Below are positions 1 to 9,058 of a stretch of DNA of 64,000 nt, piece by piece (position 1 is the first letter of the stretch; the number at the start of each line of letters is the position of its first letter). This DNA is from Flavobacterium lotistagni (GTDB lineage Bacteria > Bacteroidota > Bacteroidia > Flavobacteriales > Flavobacteriaceae). Where the stretch lies: positions 62,001 to 126,000 of the forward strand of contig NZ_JAAJBU010000006.1 of NCBI RefSeq assembly GCF_011392125.1. Reading direction: 5' to 3'. The notes under the pieces were generated by a model, which made no database searches, had not been told where the DNA came from, and worked only from the letters and a program-made list of their open reading frames with translations. The translations under genes and the position numbers were made by a program.

Positions 1-2213
1 TTACCACTGATATCACGGCAAACACACCATTAGTAGATACGCGTTTCCATGTATACAGAGGCGATTGCTCTAATTTGGTTTGCCATGCTGGTGATGATGA
101 TAACGGAACCGGAAACTCATCAACAAGTACTTTTGATGTCATCGCCGGAACTTCTTATTATATTGCTTTCGATAATCGCTGGTCATCAGCCGGTTTTACT
201 TTTCAGTTATCTGAAAACGTTTTTGTACCCAATCCATGTAATTCAGCAACACCTATTACTGCCGGTACTACGTCAGTTAATGCCATCGATGAAGACAACT
301 TAATCACAGCATGCTCTAACGCTACTTTAGCCAAATGGTATGCATACACTCCTGCGCAAAACTTAGTATTGACAGTGAGTTCAGATTTACCAGCCAACAT
401 CTGTCAAGACACTAATTTCAGTGTATATACCGGAGCCTGCACTGCTTTAACTTGCTTGGTGAGTGATGATGACTCGGGTGAAATTGCCTGTAATTCTGGA
501 AACACCGATTCTTTATTGTCTAAGAAAAGTTTCAACGTAACCGGAGGAACTACTTATTATATCGCCTGGGACAATAAACACAGTGCAGACGGTTTTGATT
601 TCACTTTAACCGAGACGCCAATCATCGTTCCGGTAAATTATACTTCACAAACTGTAGCTACCATCAATAACACCTACAATATTTGTGTGGTCGATATGAA
701 CAATGACAGTATTGATGATATTGCCGGAGTAAGCACTGGCAATTTAAAAGTACATTACCAACAACCTGACGGCACTTTTACCATTACCAATTTTACTTTA
801 CCCTCAACAGGTTTTCAACCTTCATGGAGCTTAGCCGCCGGTGATTACAACAGAGACGGCTACAATGATTTGTTATTAGGTTCAGGAAGTGGCTTGACTT
901 TCTGGGAGTCTAATGGTTTGGGAACAGGCTACATCAGTAAAACCCCAGGGCAATATATTTTCTGTCAAAGAACCAATTTCATCGATATCAATAACGATGG
1001 AAATTTGGACGCTTTCTCTTGCCATGACGTTGATCCGAACGTTTATTATTTGAATGATGGCGCAGGCAACTGGACTTATTATCAATCTGGCACAACACCT
1101 GGCGCTTACATGTTAGGTATTACTCCTTCTGGTGGAAACTATGCGTCAATATGGACCGATTATGATAATGATGGCGACCGCGATATGTTCATTTCAAAAT
1201 GTTCTGGACCTCCATGTGAATTACATAGAAATGATGGCGATGGCGTATTTACTGATATTTCGGCTACTGCTGGAATCAATGTACAACCTGTTCAGTCTTG
1301 GTCTTCTGCAGTTGCAGATTTTGATAATGACGGTGATATGGATATTGTAATCGGATCGAATGGAAGTGTTCGAAACAAATTCTTCAGAAACAACCTTGAC
1401 ACCTCTAATGATGTTGAAGAAGCGTTCACAGATATTTCTGCTGGCTCCGGTTTGGAAACAGAAACAGTTGTTAACCGTGATTATGTTGCTTATGATTTCG
1501 ACAACAACGGATTGGTGGACATTCTAGGCCCAAGTGGGAAAATTTTCTTCAACCAAGGAGGTAATGTTTTCTCGCCTACAACATACCCTGGTCTTTCGAT
1601 AGGAGCCATAGGAGATTTGAATGAAGATGGATTCCTTGATATCTTAAACAACAACACTATTCGTTATGCCGTTCCGAACCAAAACAACTGGTTCAAAGTA
1701 AGACTTCAGGGAACACAAAGCAACACCAACGGAATCGGTGCTAGAATTGAAATTTATGGCAGCTTCGGAAAGCAAATTCGTGACATTCGCAGTGGTGAAG
1801 GTTTTGAATTTATGAGCTCTTTGAATGCACATTTCGGTTTAGGTGAAGCAACTGCAATTGAAACTTTGGTGGTCAGATGGCCTTCAGGAATTGTAGATAC
1901 TTTTGAAAACCCAACTATTAACGAAGCTTTCCGTGTAACAGAAGGTTCTACACTAGCGGTGAATGCAAATACGTTTGCTGAGTTCAACATCTCGCCAAAC
2001 CCAACTAGAGCATTGTTAAACATTAGCGTAAATAATTCATCAACCAACACCTTCAAAACGGCTCAAGTATTTGACTTAGCGGGTAGAGTTGTAATGAATA
2101 AACCTTTGGATGCAATGACATTAGATGTATCCACTTTGCAAAGTGGCACTTATTTGTTGGTATTGAAAAACCAAAACGGAAAATCGTTCACCCAAAAATT
2201 CGTGAGAGAATAA
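1..2213 (+). CDS. Secreted FG-GAP/ASPIC-UnbV repeat protein with T9SS sorting domain (5' end outside window)
   Basis: The frame is open from base 3, so the start and any signal peptide lie upstream of the window. The visible part begins with two copies of a beta-rich domain that ends in a YYIA.DN motif. Seven Asp/Asn-rich calcium-loop motifs of FG-GAP/VCBS type follow (for example near 695, 845, 985, 1160, 1318, 1495 and 1617), which usually build a beta-propeller. Next comes an ASPIC/UnbV-like domain at about 1690-1900 (GIGARIEIYG, then VRWPSG) and a type A T9SS sorting domain at about 1980-2213 (ISPNPT, ending QKFVRE). This predicts export by the type IX system to the cell surface or medium. 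The protein is a paralogue of the one encoded at 3547-5595, which has only one copy of the N-terminal domain. Substrate or ligand is unknown. Confidence 0.85.
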   Translation, partial: TTDITANTPLVDTRFHVYRGDCSNLVCHAGDDDNGTGNSSTSTFDVIAGTSYYIAFDNRWSSAGFTFQLSENVFVPNPCNSATPITAGTTSVNAIDEDNLITACSNATLAKWYAYTPAQNLVLTVSSDLPANICQDTNFSVYTGACTALTCLVSDDDSGEIACNSGNTDSLLSKKSFNVTGGTTYYIAWDNKHSADGFDFTLTETPIIVPVNYTSQTVATINNTYNICVVDMNNDSIDDIAGVSTGNLKVHYQQPDGTFTITNFTLPSTGFQPSWSLAAGDYNRDGYNDLLLGSGSGLTFWESNGLGTGYISKTPGQYIFCQRTNFIDINNDGNLDAFSCHDVDPNVYYLNDGAGNWTYYQSGTTPGAYMLGITPSGGNYASIWTDYDNDGDRDMFISKCSGPPCELHRNDGDGVFTDISATAGINVQPVQSWSSAVADFDNDGDMDIVIGSNGSVRNKFFRNNLDTSNDVEEAFTDISAGSGLETETVVNRDYVAYDFDNNGLVDILGPSGKIFFNQGGNVFSPTTYPGLSIGAIGDLNEDGFLDILNNNTIRYAVPNQNNWFKVRLQGTQSNTNGIGARIEIYGSFGKQIRDIRSGEGFEFMSSLNAHFGLGEATAIETLVVRWPSGIVDTFENPTINEAFRVTEGSTLAVNANTFAEFNISPNPTRALLNISVNNSSTNTFKTAQVFDLAGRVVMNKPLDAMTLDVSTLQSGTYLLVLKNQNGKSFTQKFVRE

Positions 2214-2239
2214 CTTAAGTTCTTTCTAAAAATAATAAG

Positions 2240-2279
2240 CACCGGTGAGGCATTTAGTATGTCAAACCGGTGTTTTTTT
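2240..2279 (+). terminator. Rho-independent terminator after the first FG-GAP gene
   Basis: A 7-bp perfect stem (CACCGGT paired with ACCGGTG) with a 19-base loop is followed by seven T residues, 27 bases after the stop codon. Confidence 0.75.
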
Positions 2280-2328
2280 ATTCTTATTTAGAACCCTTAC
2301 AGATGTGAATCAATAGTTTATGATTGTA

Positions 2329-2358
2329 TTGTGAGTTTGATAAATTTTATTACTTTTG
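2329..2358 (+). promoter_or_regulatory. Bacteroidota-type promoter for the diheme cytochrome gene
   Basis: TTG at 2329-2331, 19 bases, then TACTTTTG at 2351-2358 match the Bacteroidota -33/-7 pattern. The -7 box overlaps the first possible TTG start at 2356, which favours the ATG at 2380 as the true start. Confidence 0.6.
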
Positions 2359-2379
2359 GTATGCTTTTTTGAAAAAATT

Positions 2380-3507
2380 ATGAAAAAACTTTACCTCATC
2401 GTTTTACTCGTCGCTGCTTCAGCAATGGTTTTTTATTCATGTTCGGACAATGACGAAGATTACTTGGATATCAACTCAGAGAATCGTACTAGCCAATCTA
2501 TAAGTGGTCCTCTGAAAATTGATTTATCGCAAGTACCTTATGCCAAGCTATCAGACTATCATTTTTTTATAGGTCCGATGAAAAACATGAATCCGGGATA
2601 CAAAGTCATTCCCTACTCTCCAGCTAGTACACTTTTTACTGACTATGCCCTCAAAAAAAGATTTATTTGGATGCCTGAAGGCGTCAAAGCCAATTATGTT
2701 GCAGACAATAAAATTCTAGATTTTCCGGTAGGCACTATTTTAATAAAAAACTTTTATTACAACACCATTCAACCAGGAAATACCACAAAAATTATTGAAA
2801 CCCGTCTCATGGTGCTTAAGGCTGATGGCTGGAAATTTTATGAGTATTTATGGAACGATGCACAAACTGATGCCGATTTAGTTGTCGGAGAAGATTTTGC
2901 CAATGGAAGTAGTATTCCAATTACTTTCAGAAAGCCCAACAACGAAATTGTAACTACTGATTACCGTATTCCTTCAGATGCTGAGTGTTTTGCTTGTCAC
3001 AAGAAAAATGAAGTGGCCACACCAATTGCTCCAAAACCACAGAACCTTAACATCGACTTCGCTTATCCTAGAGGCAATAAGAATCAGTTGCTTTATCTCA
3101 AACAACAAGGCTATTTGAACAGCTATCCTGCCAATATCGTTTCGACTGTTGATTACCACGATACGACTAAACCTCTAGATTTAAGACTTCGTTCCTATCT
3201 CGATATGAATTGTGCACACTGTCATCAAGACAATGCCCGTTGTGATTATAGAGCTTTGCGATTGGCTTTCAGTGAAACCACTAATCCTACAAACATTGGT
3301 ATTTGTGTAACTGCAGATGAAGTACTTAGCCCGTCACTAGAAAAACTTGTCAATCCTGGCAATTATGATAAATCAGTAATGCATTATCGAATGAACACCA
3401 ATGATGAAAGCGAAAGAATGCCATTAATTGGACGAACTATAGTACACCAAGAAGGGGTTGAGCTCCTAGAACAATGGATTTCATCCTTGACCCAAAACTG
3501 TGATTAA
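2380..3507 (+). CDS. Lipoprotein diheme c-type cytochrome (SO2930/HNE_0200-like)
   Basis: The product starts MKKLYLIVLL and has a hydrophobic signal ending in FYSC, a plausible lipoprotein cleavage site, so it should be anchored in a membrane outside the cytoplasm. Two CXXCH heme-binding motifs are present: CFACH at about 2986-3000 and CAHCH at about 3211-3225. Each should bind one c-type heme. The spacing of the two motifs and the overall length (375 residues) resemble the SO2930/HNE_0200 family of diheme cytochromes; that family link is from memory. The start at 2380 is preferred because a promoter -7 box covers the upstream alternative. The gene lies between two paralogous FG-GAP/ASPIC secreted proteins, 39 bases before the second one, which suggests co-expression. 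The electron donor and acceptor cannot be told from the sequence. Confidence 0.8.
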   Translation: MKKLYLIVLLVAASAMVFYSCSDNDEDYLDINSENRTSQSISGPLKIDLSQVPYAKLSDYHFFIGPMKNMNPGYKVIPYSPASTLFTDYALKKRFIWMPEGVKANYVADNKILDFPVGTILIKNFYYNTIQPGNTTKIIETRLMVLKADGWKFYEYLWNDAQTDADLVVGEDFANGSSIPITFRKPNNEIVTTDYRIPSDAECFACHKKNEVATPIAPKPQNLNIDFAYPRGNKNQLLYLKQQGYLNSYPANIVSTVDYHDTTKPLDLRLRSYLDMNCAHCHQDNARCDYRALRLAFSETTNPTNIGICVTADEVLSPSLEKLVNPGNYDKSVMHYRMNTNDESERMPLIGRTIVHQEGVELLEQWISSLTQNCD

Positions 3508-3546
3508 GCATTAACCTTACCTTAAATACCCTTAACAAAAACTCTA

Positions 3547-5595
3547 ATGAAAAAAAAATTACCCCTTTTTGTTGCTATTTTCAGCTTCACTTTTGCCATG
3601 GCGCAAGAGCATTGCGACAGTGCTATAACTGTTGCTTTAGGCTCTACTACTACTGCTCCAGCGTTTACCAATGAAGCTGGTGAAGCCCCGACCCAACTTT
3701 GTGGTTTGACAAACCCAAACAACAATCCCGCTACCAAAGGAAAATGGTACACCTTTACGGCTACCGAAAACAATACCGTCACAGTCAGTACGCTTTTACC
3801 TCAAAACAACAACGCTGATACTCGAGTCATTGTATATTCAGGAGAATGCGGTGCACTGACTTGTGTAGGATCAAATGACGATTACAACGGTACCAATTCT
3901 TCTTTTCTTACGTTTCCAATTACAACAGGCACTAAGTATATTATTGCATTCGATAATCGATTCAGTCAAGCTACTTTTGATTTTAGCCTGACCGTAGCAC
4001 CTCCACCGGCCGAGGATCGTTTGTCATTTACTGTAACTCCTGTAAGCGGAATCGCTGGAACATACAACAACTGCATTGCTGACATGAATGGAGATTATCG
4101 CGATGATATCGTCTCAGCGGTAAGTAATAATTTATTGGTAATTGCTTACCAACAACCAGACGGAACTTTCACTAATACTGATTTCCCGCTCACTAACACA
4201 GTAGTATTGCCATCTTGGAGTATTGCCGCTGGAGATTTTGACAATAACGGTTACAATGATTTAATTTATGGTTCAGGAAGTGGCGTGACATTTTTGAAAG
4301 CCAATGCAAATGGAACAGCCTACAGCACTGACCGTAAAAACCAATCTTATTTGGTACAAAGAACCAACTTCGTAGACATTAACAACGACGGAAAATTAGA
4401 TGCTTTTGCCTGTGATGACAATGCACCGAATCGCTATTATATGAATGACGGCACCAACCTGAATCATATTCAAGGCGGTATTGGTGACTTTGCCAGCGGT
4501 GGAAACTATGCCTCACTTTGGTCAGATTTTAACAACGACGGAAAAATCGATATGCACCTTTCAAAGTGTGGTCAAGGCGGTTCTGGTGTAGGTGGTAATA
4601 TTAATCAATTGTTCCAAAACAATGGCGATGGTACTTATACCAATATTGCTCCAACAGCGAATATGGCCGATCCAGAGCAAACTTGGTCTTCTGCGGTTGG
4701 AGATTTTAACAATGATGGTTGGATGGATGTAATTGTAGGTGTCAATTCAATGTCTAACGGAAACACCAACGTGAAAAGAAACAACGGTGACGGTACTTTT
4801 ACCAGTGTTACGGCAGGTTCAGGTTTCGATACTTTCAACTATACCGGTAGAGAATACGTTGCGGAAGATTTCGATAATGACGGCTTTCTAGATGTATTGG
4901 CTGCGGGCGGTCTTATCATGTTTGGCGATGGCGATTTCCACTTTACGCCCAACCCCAATGCTTATCCATTGTCAACCGTTGACCGACCAATGGGCGATTT
5001 GAACAACGATGGATTTATTGACATTCAAAGCGGAAATAATGTTTTGTTCAACGACGGAAATGACAACCACTGGATCAAACTTAATCTTGAAGGCGTACAA
5101 AGTAACCGAAATGGAATCGGAGCCAGAGTAGAACTTTATGGTGCTTGGGGAAAACAAATCCGTGATGTTCAAAGCGGAACTGGTTTTCAAAACATGAGCA
5201 GTATCAACCCTCATTTCGGAATTGGTGCTGAAACAGCTATTGAGAAAGTAATCATTAGATGGCCATCGGGAACTGTCGATACGATTTTGAATCCTTCGAG
5301 CGATCAGAACTTACTAGTGGTGGAAGGTTCTTCTCTGTTAGCGGTAAGTCAAGCCAAAAACGGAGCATTCACAGTATATCCAAACCCTGCTAATGAGGTG
5401 ATTCACGTTAAACTCAACGACGCTTCAACAATCATCAACCAAGCCGGAATTTATGACCTCAGCGGAAGATTTATCTCAAGTAGTAATATGACTAACGAAA
5501 CTATCGATGTTAAATCATTGGCTACTGGCAGTTATTTATTACTCTTGAAAGATGCACAAGGCAACACTTATTCGCAAAAATTCTTGAAAAAATAA
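3547..5595 (+). CDS. Secreted FG-GAP/ASPIC-UnbV repeat protein with T9SS sorting domain
   Basis: A 682-residue protein with a signal peptide ending FAMAQE, one N-terminal beta-rich domain (residues about 20-155, with paired Cys residues), a series of Asp/Asn-rich calcium-loop repeats of FG-GAP/VCBS type (about 170-500), an ASPIC/UnbV-like domain (about 510-590, GIGARVELYG and IRWPSG) and a type A T9SS sorting domain at the C-terminus (VYPNPA, ending QKFLKK). The architecture resembles CRTAC1-like proteins. It is a close paralogue of the gene ending at 2213, so the region looks like a tandem duplication with the diheme cytochrome gene between the copies. It probably acts at the cell surface or is released. 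The ligand is unknown. Confidence 0.87.
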   Translation: MKKKLPLFVAIFSFTFAMAQEHCDSAITVALGSTTTAPAFTNEAGEAPTQLCGLTNPNNNPATKGKWYTFTATENNTVTVSTLLPQNNNADTRVIVYSGECGALTCVGSNDDYNGTNSSFLTFPITTGTKYIIAFDNRFSQATFDFSLTVAPPPAEDRLSFTVTPVSGIAGTYNNCIADMNGDYRDDIVSAVSNNLLVIAYQQPDGTFTNTDFPLTNTVVLPSWSIAAGDFDNNGYNDLIYGSGSGVTFLKANANGTAYSTDRKNQSYLVQRTNFVDINNDGKLDAFACDDNAPNRYYMNDGTNLNHIQGGIGDFASGGNYASLWSDFNNDGKIDMHLSKCGQGGSGVGGNINQLFQNNGDGTYTNIAPTANMADPEQTWSSAVGDFNNDGWMDVIVGVNSMSNGNTNVKRNNGDGTFTSVTAGSGFDTFNYTGREYVAEDFDNDGFLDVLAAGGLIMFGDGDFHFTPNPNAYPLSTVDRPMGDLNNDGFIDIQSGNNVLFNDGNDNHWIKLNLEGVQSNRNGIGARVELYGAWGKQIRDVQSGTGFQNMSSINPHFGIGAETAIEKVIIRWPSGTVDTILNPSSDQNLLVVEGSSLLAVSQAKNGAFTVYPNPANEVIHVKLNDASTIINQAGIYDLSGRFISSSNMTNETIDVKSLATGSYLLLLKDAQGNTYSQKFLKK

Positions 5596-5611
5596 TTCAA
5601 TAACAACTCAT

Positions 5612-5644
5612 AAAAAAGCCTGTCATTAACGACAGGCTTTTTTG
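5612..5644. terminator. Bidirectional terminator
   Basis: The stem AAAAAGCCTGTC / GACAGGCTTTTT with a 6-base loop has an A tract on one side and a T tract on the other. It lies between two convergent genes and can end transcription of both. Confidence 0.8.
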
Positions 5645-5662
5645 TTTTATAAATCTTGTGGC

Positions 5663-6502
5663 TTAAAAAACACGCAACAAATTAAATCCAAAGAAAATCT
5701 GGCCTTTGTCCCATTCGCCAGTGGTATTGCCTAAGAATCCGGCTTCGTGAATACCTTGAGAATTGCTGAAATGCATTTGAAAAACGTGCCCACCAGTTTC
5801 GAGATCAACCCCAACAGATAACGGATCTTTGTATATTGAAGAACTAGTACGATTCAGATGAGCAGCATAATCGATGTTGAGTGACAAACGACGTGATAAT
5901 TTATAACGCCCACCTACGCCCACAGCATATTGCGAATTGTCTTGATCGTCATTGTCAACAAAGTTCTCATGGAAAAATGTCGGCGCCAATTCTAGCGAAA
6001 GCTTATCATTAAACTTTCGGGAAACCAACAACTGCGAAACATAAATCATTCGGTCGTTGAATTTCATTTCCGGATAGTTACTTTCCTTTAAAATATTATT
6101 GAAACCTAGGCTGTTGAAACCAACAATCGCCACTGGAAATCCATCCTTTTTTTGCTCCATCAATTTATACTTGACCGAAAAATCGTAAGCTGGTTCACTT
6201 CTAGCCGCACTCACCGTAAGCCAAGGCGTCACACCATAAAGAAATTTAAGCTGTGTGATAGCACCATCTAATCCGTAAGCTCCTTCAAATCCGTCTTTGA
6301 TGGAACTGAAACGGTGTGCTACCACAAAATAGAAATCACCTTTAGCAGCCAGTTTAGTAGATTCCAGATTGACGATTTTGAGCGCTTTAAAAGCAGATTC
6401 TACAGGTTGATTTTTAGGAACGCTGTCCATTCCGGCGAGTAAATCTTCCTGCGCGAGAGCAGCCATTGGCAGCAAAAGGGCCAGAGATAATAGTTTTTTC
6501 AT
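5663..6502 (-). CDS. DUF5777 family outer-membrane beta-barrel protein
   Basis: A 279-residue protein. The start at 6502 is chosen because it gives a clean signal peptide (MKKLLSLALLLPMAALAQ). The body has the DUF5777 pattern: an entry segment around KIVNLESTKLAAKGDF, a HRFSS motif, GLDGA, then alternating strands such as YGVTPWLTVSAARS and VKYKLMEQK, ending in an aromatic-rich C-terminal strand (FGFNLLRVF). This is typical of a Bacteroidota outer-membrane barrel. It lies 66 bases downstream of the OB-fold gene on the same strand and shares a divergent intergenic region with a cytochrome-YceI pair. I recall DUF5777, YceI and small cytochrome genes occurring together in other Flavobacteria; the joint function is not known to me. 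Transport of a small molecule across the outer membrane is only an inference. Confidence 0.78.
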   Translation of the reverse strand: MKKLLSLALLLPMAALAQEDLLAGMDSVPKNQPVESAFKALKIVNLESTKLAAKGDFYFVVAHRFSSIKDGFEGAYGLDGAITQLKFLYGVTPWLTVSAARSEPAYDFSVKYKLMEQKKDGFPVAIVGFNSLGFNNILKESNYPEMKFNDRMIYVSQLLVSRKFNDKLSLELAPTFFHENFVDNDDQDNSQYAVGVGGRYKLSRRLSLNIDYAAHLNRTSSSIYKDPLSVGVDLETGGHVFQMHFSNSQGIHEAGFLGNTTGEWDKGQIFFGFNLLRVF

Positions 6503-6568
6503 CTTGCAATATTTGTTTGTTAGTTTGGTTTTTGGAAAAAATTCCGAGGTTGAGTGAAGGATAATCAT

Positions 6569-6958
6569 CTATTCGATTAAGGTAATCTGGTCCATCTTGA
6601 ATTCACCGAGCAAATCATCATAACCGATAAAACGCCCTTTGATTTTGACTTCTTGCCCGACAACTGGTGCTTTAACTGGCTGAGTTGCATAGGTGGCAAA
6701 CATTTTCTCATCGAGCACTATGGCTTTTTCTACAGCATCGAAACTAGAGATTTTGCCCTTGACTTCAATAGTTTTGTCAAGGTACTTTTGATTGGCTTGA
6801 GCGTCATTAGCTGCAAACTCGGCTTCCAGACTTTTTACGGTCAGCGAAAAACTGGCCTCTTCCGCACCAATGTCACGATGGTTTTGGTACATGTAGAAAT
6901 ACAATCCACCGGCAATCGCAATAATAAATACGATAATAATTAACAGAATTTTTTTCAT
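6569..6958 (-). CDS. Membrane-anchored OB-fold (tRNA_anti-like) protein
   Basis: A 129-residue protein with one N-terminal membrane segment (residues about 3-23) and a cytoplasm-exterior domain with the pattern KYLDKTIEVKGKI, then PVVGQEVKIKGRFIGYD, which resembles the OB-fold tRNA_anti-like family often annotated as a putative lipoprotein. There is no Cys at the signal end here, so a membrane anchor or an uncleaved signal is more likely than lipidation. It starts the minus-strand arm of the divergent DUF5777/cytochrome/YceI module. No binding partner can be assigned. Confidence 0.65.
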   Translation of the reverse strand: MKKILLIIIVFIIAIAGGLYFYMYQNHRDIGAEEASFSLTVKSLEAEFAANDAQANQKYLDKTIEVKGKISSFDAVEKAIVLDEKMFATYATQPVKAPVVGQEVKIKGRFIGYDDLLGEFKMDQITLIE

Positions 6959-6977
6959 TTCATTTTTTTTTTAAATA

Positions 6978-7015
6978 CAAACATAATTATTACTAGGTTT
7001 AATTTTCTATTTTTG
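6978..7015. promoter_or_regulatory. Divergent promoter pair between the OB-fold gene and the monoheme cytochrome gene
   Basis: On the minus strand, TATGTTTG (6978-6985) precedes the OB-fold gene. On the plus strand, TATTTTTG (7008-7015) precedes the cytochrome ATG at 7029. Both match TAnnTTTG, but neither has a clear TTG at the usual spacing. The 70-base gap means a single regulator could control both arms. Confidence 0.45.
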
Positions 7016-7028
7016 AAATAAAAAACAT

Positions 7029-7385
7029 ATGAAATTGAAATTATCTTTAATCGCCTTAACCGGCTTTTTATCTCTCAGTTGTAGTTCTAATAGCCCTGAT
7101 GACTTACAAGGCGAAGTTCCTGAAAACATCTCTTATGAGGCAGACATCAAACCTATTATTCAATCCAATTGTCTTGGCTGTCATGCTGAACCGCCTGTTA
7201 ACGGAGCTCCGATGCCACTTACGGATTATGATAAAGTAAAACAAGCCATACAATCAAGAGGCTTAATTGACCGAATTTCCAGAGCACAAGGCACAGAAGG
7301 AATGATGCCAAGCGGCGGCACTCGATTACCAGAAAACATTATCGCTACCATCATCAAATGGAGAGACCAAGATTTCCAGCCTTAA
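7029..7385 (+). CDS. Monoheme c-type cytochrome lipoprotein
   Basis: A 118-residue protein with a lipoprotein signal (MKLKLSLIALTGFLSLSC) and one CXXCH motif, CLGCH, at about residues 54-58. Two Met-containing stretches downstream (APMPL and GMMPSG) offer candidate axial ligands. The MMPSGG near the C-terminus is common in small c-type cytochromes. It is 24 bases upstream of the YceI gene, so the two are very likely cotranscribed, and it diverges from the OB-fold/DUF5777 pair. It should carry electrons in the periplasm or at the membrane surface. The partners are unknown. Confidence 0.8.
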   Translation: MKLKLSLIALTGFLSLSCSSNSPDDLQGEVPENISYEADIKPIIQSNCLGCHAEPPVNGAPMPLTDYDKVKQAIQSRGLIDRISRAQGTEGMMPSGGTRLPENIIATIIKWRDQDFQP

Positions 7386-7409
7386 ACCAAAAAAACTAAA
7401 CAAACAGCA

Positions 7410-7949
7410 ATGAAAAAGATATTACTAATGGCCTTATTGATTTTGGCCAACGCGGGTTTTGCCCAAGATAAAATGCTCACTAAAACCGGAAAGATTACTT
7501 TTGAAGCTTCGGTTCCGGCTTTTGAAGAAGTGAAGGCTAAGAATGAAGGCGTCACTTGTGTTCTAAATACTAAAACCGGTGACATTGCCAGCCTTGCGCT
7601 CATCAAAGGTTTCAAATTCAAACTCGCTTTGATGGAAGAACATTTCAACGAAAATTACCTCAATAGCGATACCTATCCGAAATCGACATTTAAAGGAAAA
7701 ATTGAAAACTTCGACATCAATTCAGTGACCACAACTGCCAAAGAATATACACTCAAAGGCAAGCTAGAATTACACGGGAAGACCAACGACTTAATTACCA
7801 AGGCTAAAATCCGCAAGACCGAAAACGGTTTAGAGATTATTTCCAACTTCACTGTGAATGCCTCAGATTATGATATAGAAATTCCGTCGGTGGTCAAAAA
7901 AAAGGTCTCCAACAAAGTCAATGTGAAAACAGAATTTTTGCTGAAATAA
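7410..7949 (+). CDS. YceI family lipid-binding protein
   Basis: A 179-residue protein with a signal peptide (MKKILLMALLILANAGFAQ) and a YceI fold: KTGKITFEAS at the first strand, LALIKGFKFKLALMEEHFNENYLNSD in the helix region (cited in parts: GFKFKLA and HFNENYL), YPKSTFKGKI, LKGKLELHGKT, and a C-terminal strand block. YceI proteins form a lipocalin-like barrel that binds isoprenoid or amphipathic molecules in the periplasm. Being next to a cytochrome suggests, but does not show, binding of a quinone-like molecule. A terminator follows. Confidence 0.88.
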   Translation: MKKILLMALLILANAGFAQDKMLTKTGKITFEASVPAFEEVKAKNEGVTCVLNTKTGDIASLALIKGFKFKLALMEEHFNENYLNSDTYPKSTFKGKIENFDINSVTTTAKEYTLKGKLELHGKTNDLITKAKIRKTENGLEIISNFTVNASDYDIEIPSVVKKKVSNKVNVKTEFLLK

Positions 7950-7955
7950 AATCAG

Positions 7956-7984
7956 AAAGCTTCCCGAAACGGAGGCTTTTTTTT
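7956..7984 (+). terminator. Terminator after the YceI gene
   Basis: An AAGCTTCC / GGAGGCTT stem (one G-T pair) with a short loop is followed by a run of T residues, a few bases after the YceI stop codon. Confidence 0.7.
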
Positions 7985-8002
7985 ATATAAATATTCTGCA
8001 AC

Positions 8003-8965
8003 TCAATCTACAGCAACTGCATAGAACGAATCGAGTTTGTCTAAATGCAGTACTGTTCGGGTATCGTCTTCGCTGTCGGAATACATCATTTCGAACTTCG
8101 CACCATAGACCACTTCATCAAAAGTGTACGAAGTATTGGCGGCAACGGTCGTGCTAAACATATCGTCGAAAGTTTTCACAAACACTAAAATCTCGCCATC
8201 AATGGATTTAAAATCGCTTTGAAGAAAACCAAATAGCGGACTATTTTCAGTAATCGGATGCACCAGCGTCCAGCTTAAAGTAAGCGAATTGACCTTAGAC
8301 ATTTCCAGATCGAGTGTATAAAACTTGTTGACCTTCTGACCGTTTTCCTCGAGAATCATTCCTAGCGTAACCTTGGCTTCAGCATCGGTAAAATTGGTGT
8401 TTTTGTACGGTGCCATGCGTAACATTAATGCTTTGCCGCTTTTGTAAGGCGATATCAAAGCGTGATGCGAAAATTTCAGAAATGCCGTTGGCTTGCTGAA
8501 TCTTCCAAAAAACAAACCTGTGGCAATGGCAAAACTGAGCAACCCAATGAGTGCTTCAGTAGCAGCCAAAGCACTGGTTAAAAAACCATTCGGACTGATG
8601 TGACCATAACCTACTGTAGTAAAAGTTTGCGCACTGAAAAAATACGCCTTCCCAAATTTAACCCACTCCGAGCCGTTAGTGCTGATGCCGTCGAGATACT
8701 GAACCCCAATGAGGTAATAAATGCATGCAAAAAGAAAATTCACAGCTGTATAAAACCCGAACAAAACCCCGAGAAACTTCCAACGTGGCATGGCCAGCAT
8801 AGTATGGTACCAGCTGATCCTATCGAGCAGTGGAAGTCCGCGTTTGTAGATGTTGGCTGTTCCATCTTTGTTGACAAAACGCCCGCCATAACTACCGGCA
8901 TTGGTTCCGAAACCGCTGTTAAGTTCGGCTTTAGCTTTGGAGTTGATTTTTTTGAGTAAGTCCAT
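8003..8965 (-). CDS. Inward-rectifier (KirBac-type) potassium channel
   Basis: A 320-residue protein with two membrane helices (about 63-86 and 128-155), a pore helix, and the potassium selectivity filter TVGYG at residues 117-121. The C-terminal 160 residues form a beta-rich cytoplasmic domain of the Kir type (starting near RMAPYKNTNF). This order of elements matches prokaryotic Kir channels. It should conduct K+ across the inner membrane as a tetramer. The N-terminal slide-helix region (LLDRISWYHTML) is typical too. It stands alone, convergent with the YceI gene. Confidence 0.9.
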   Translation of the reverse strand: MDLLKKINSKAKAELNSGFGTNAGSYGGRFVNKDGTANIYKRGLPLLDRISWYHTMLAMPRWKFLGVLFGFYTAVNFLFACIYYLIGVQYLDGISTNGSEWVKFGKAYFFSAQTFTTVGYGHISPNGFLTSALAATEALIGLLSFAIATGLFFGRFSKPTAFLKFSHHALISPYKSGKALMLRMAPYKNTNFTDAEAKVTLGMILEENGQKVNKFYTLDLEMSKVNSLTLSWTLVHPITENSPLFGFLQSDFKSIDGEILVFVKTFDDMFSTTVAANTSYTFDEVVYGAKFEMMYSDSEDDTRTVLHLDKLDSFYAVAVD

Positions 8966-9058
8966 TTTGAAATATTTCGAGTGTAAAAATACTGCTTTTG
9001 AACAGAGAACAATGAAGTAATTTTCTTTTAACGACTGACTTTCGATTACTTAATTCTC

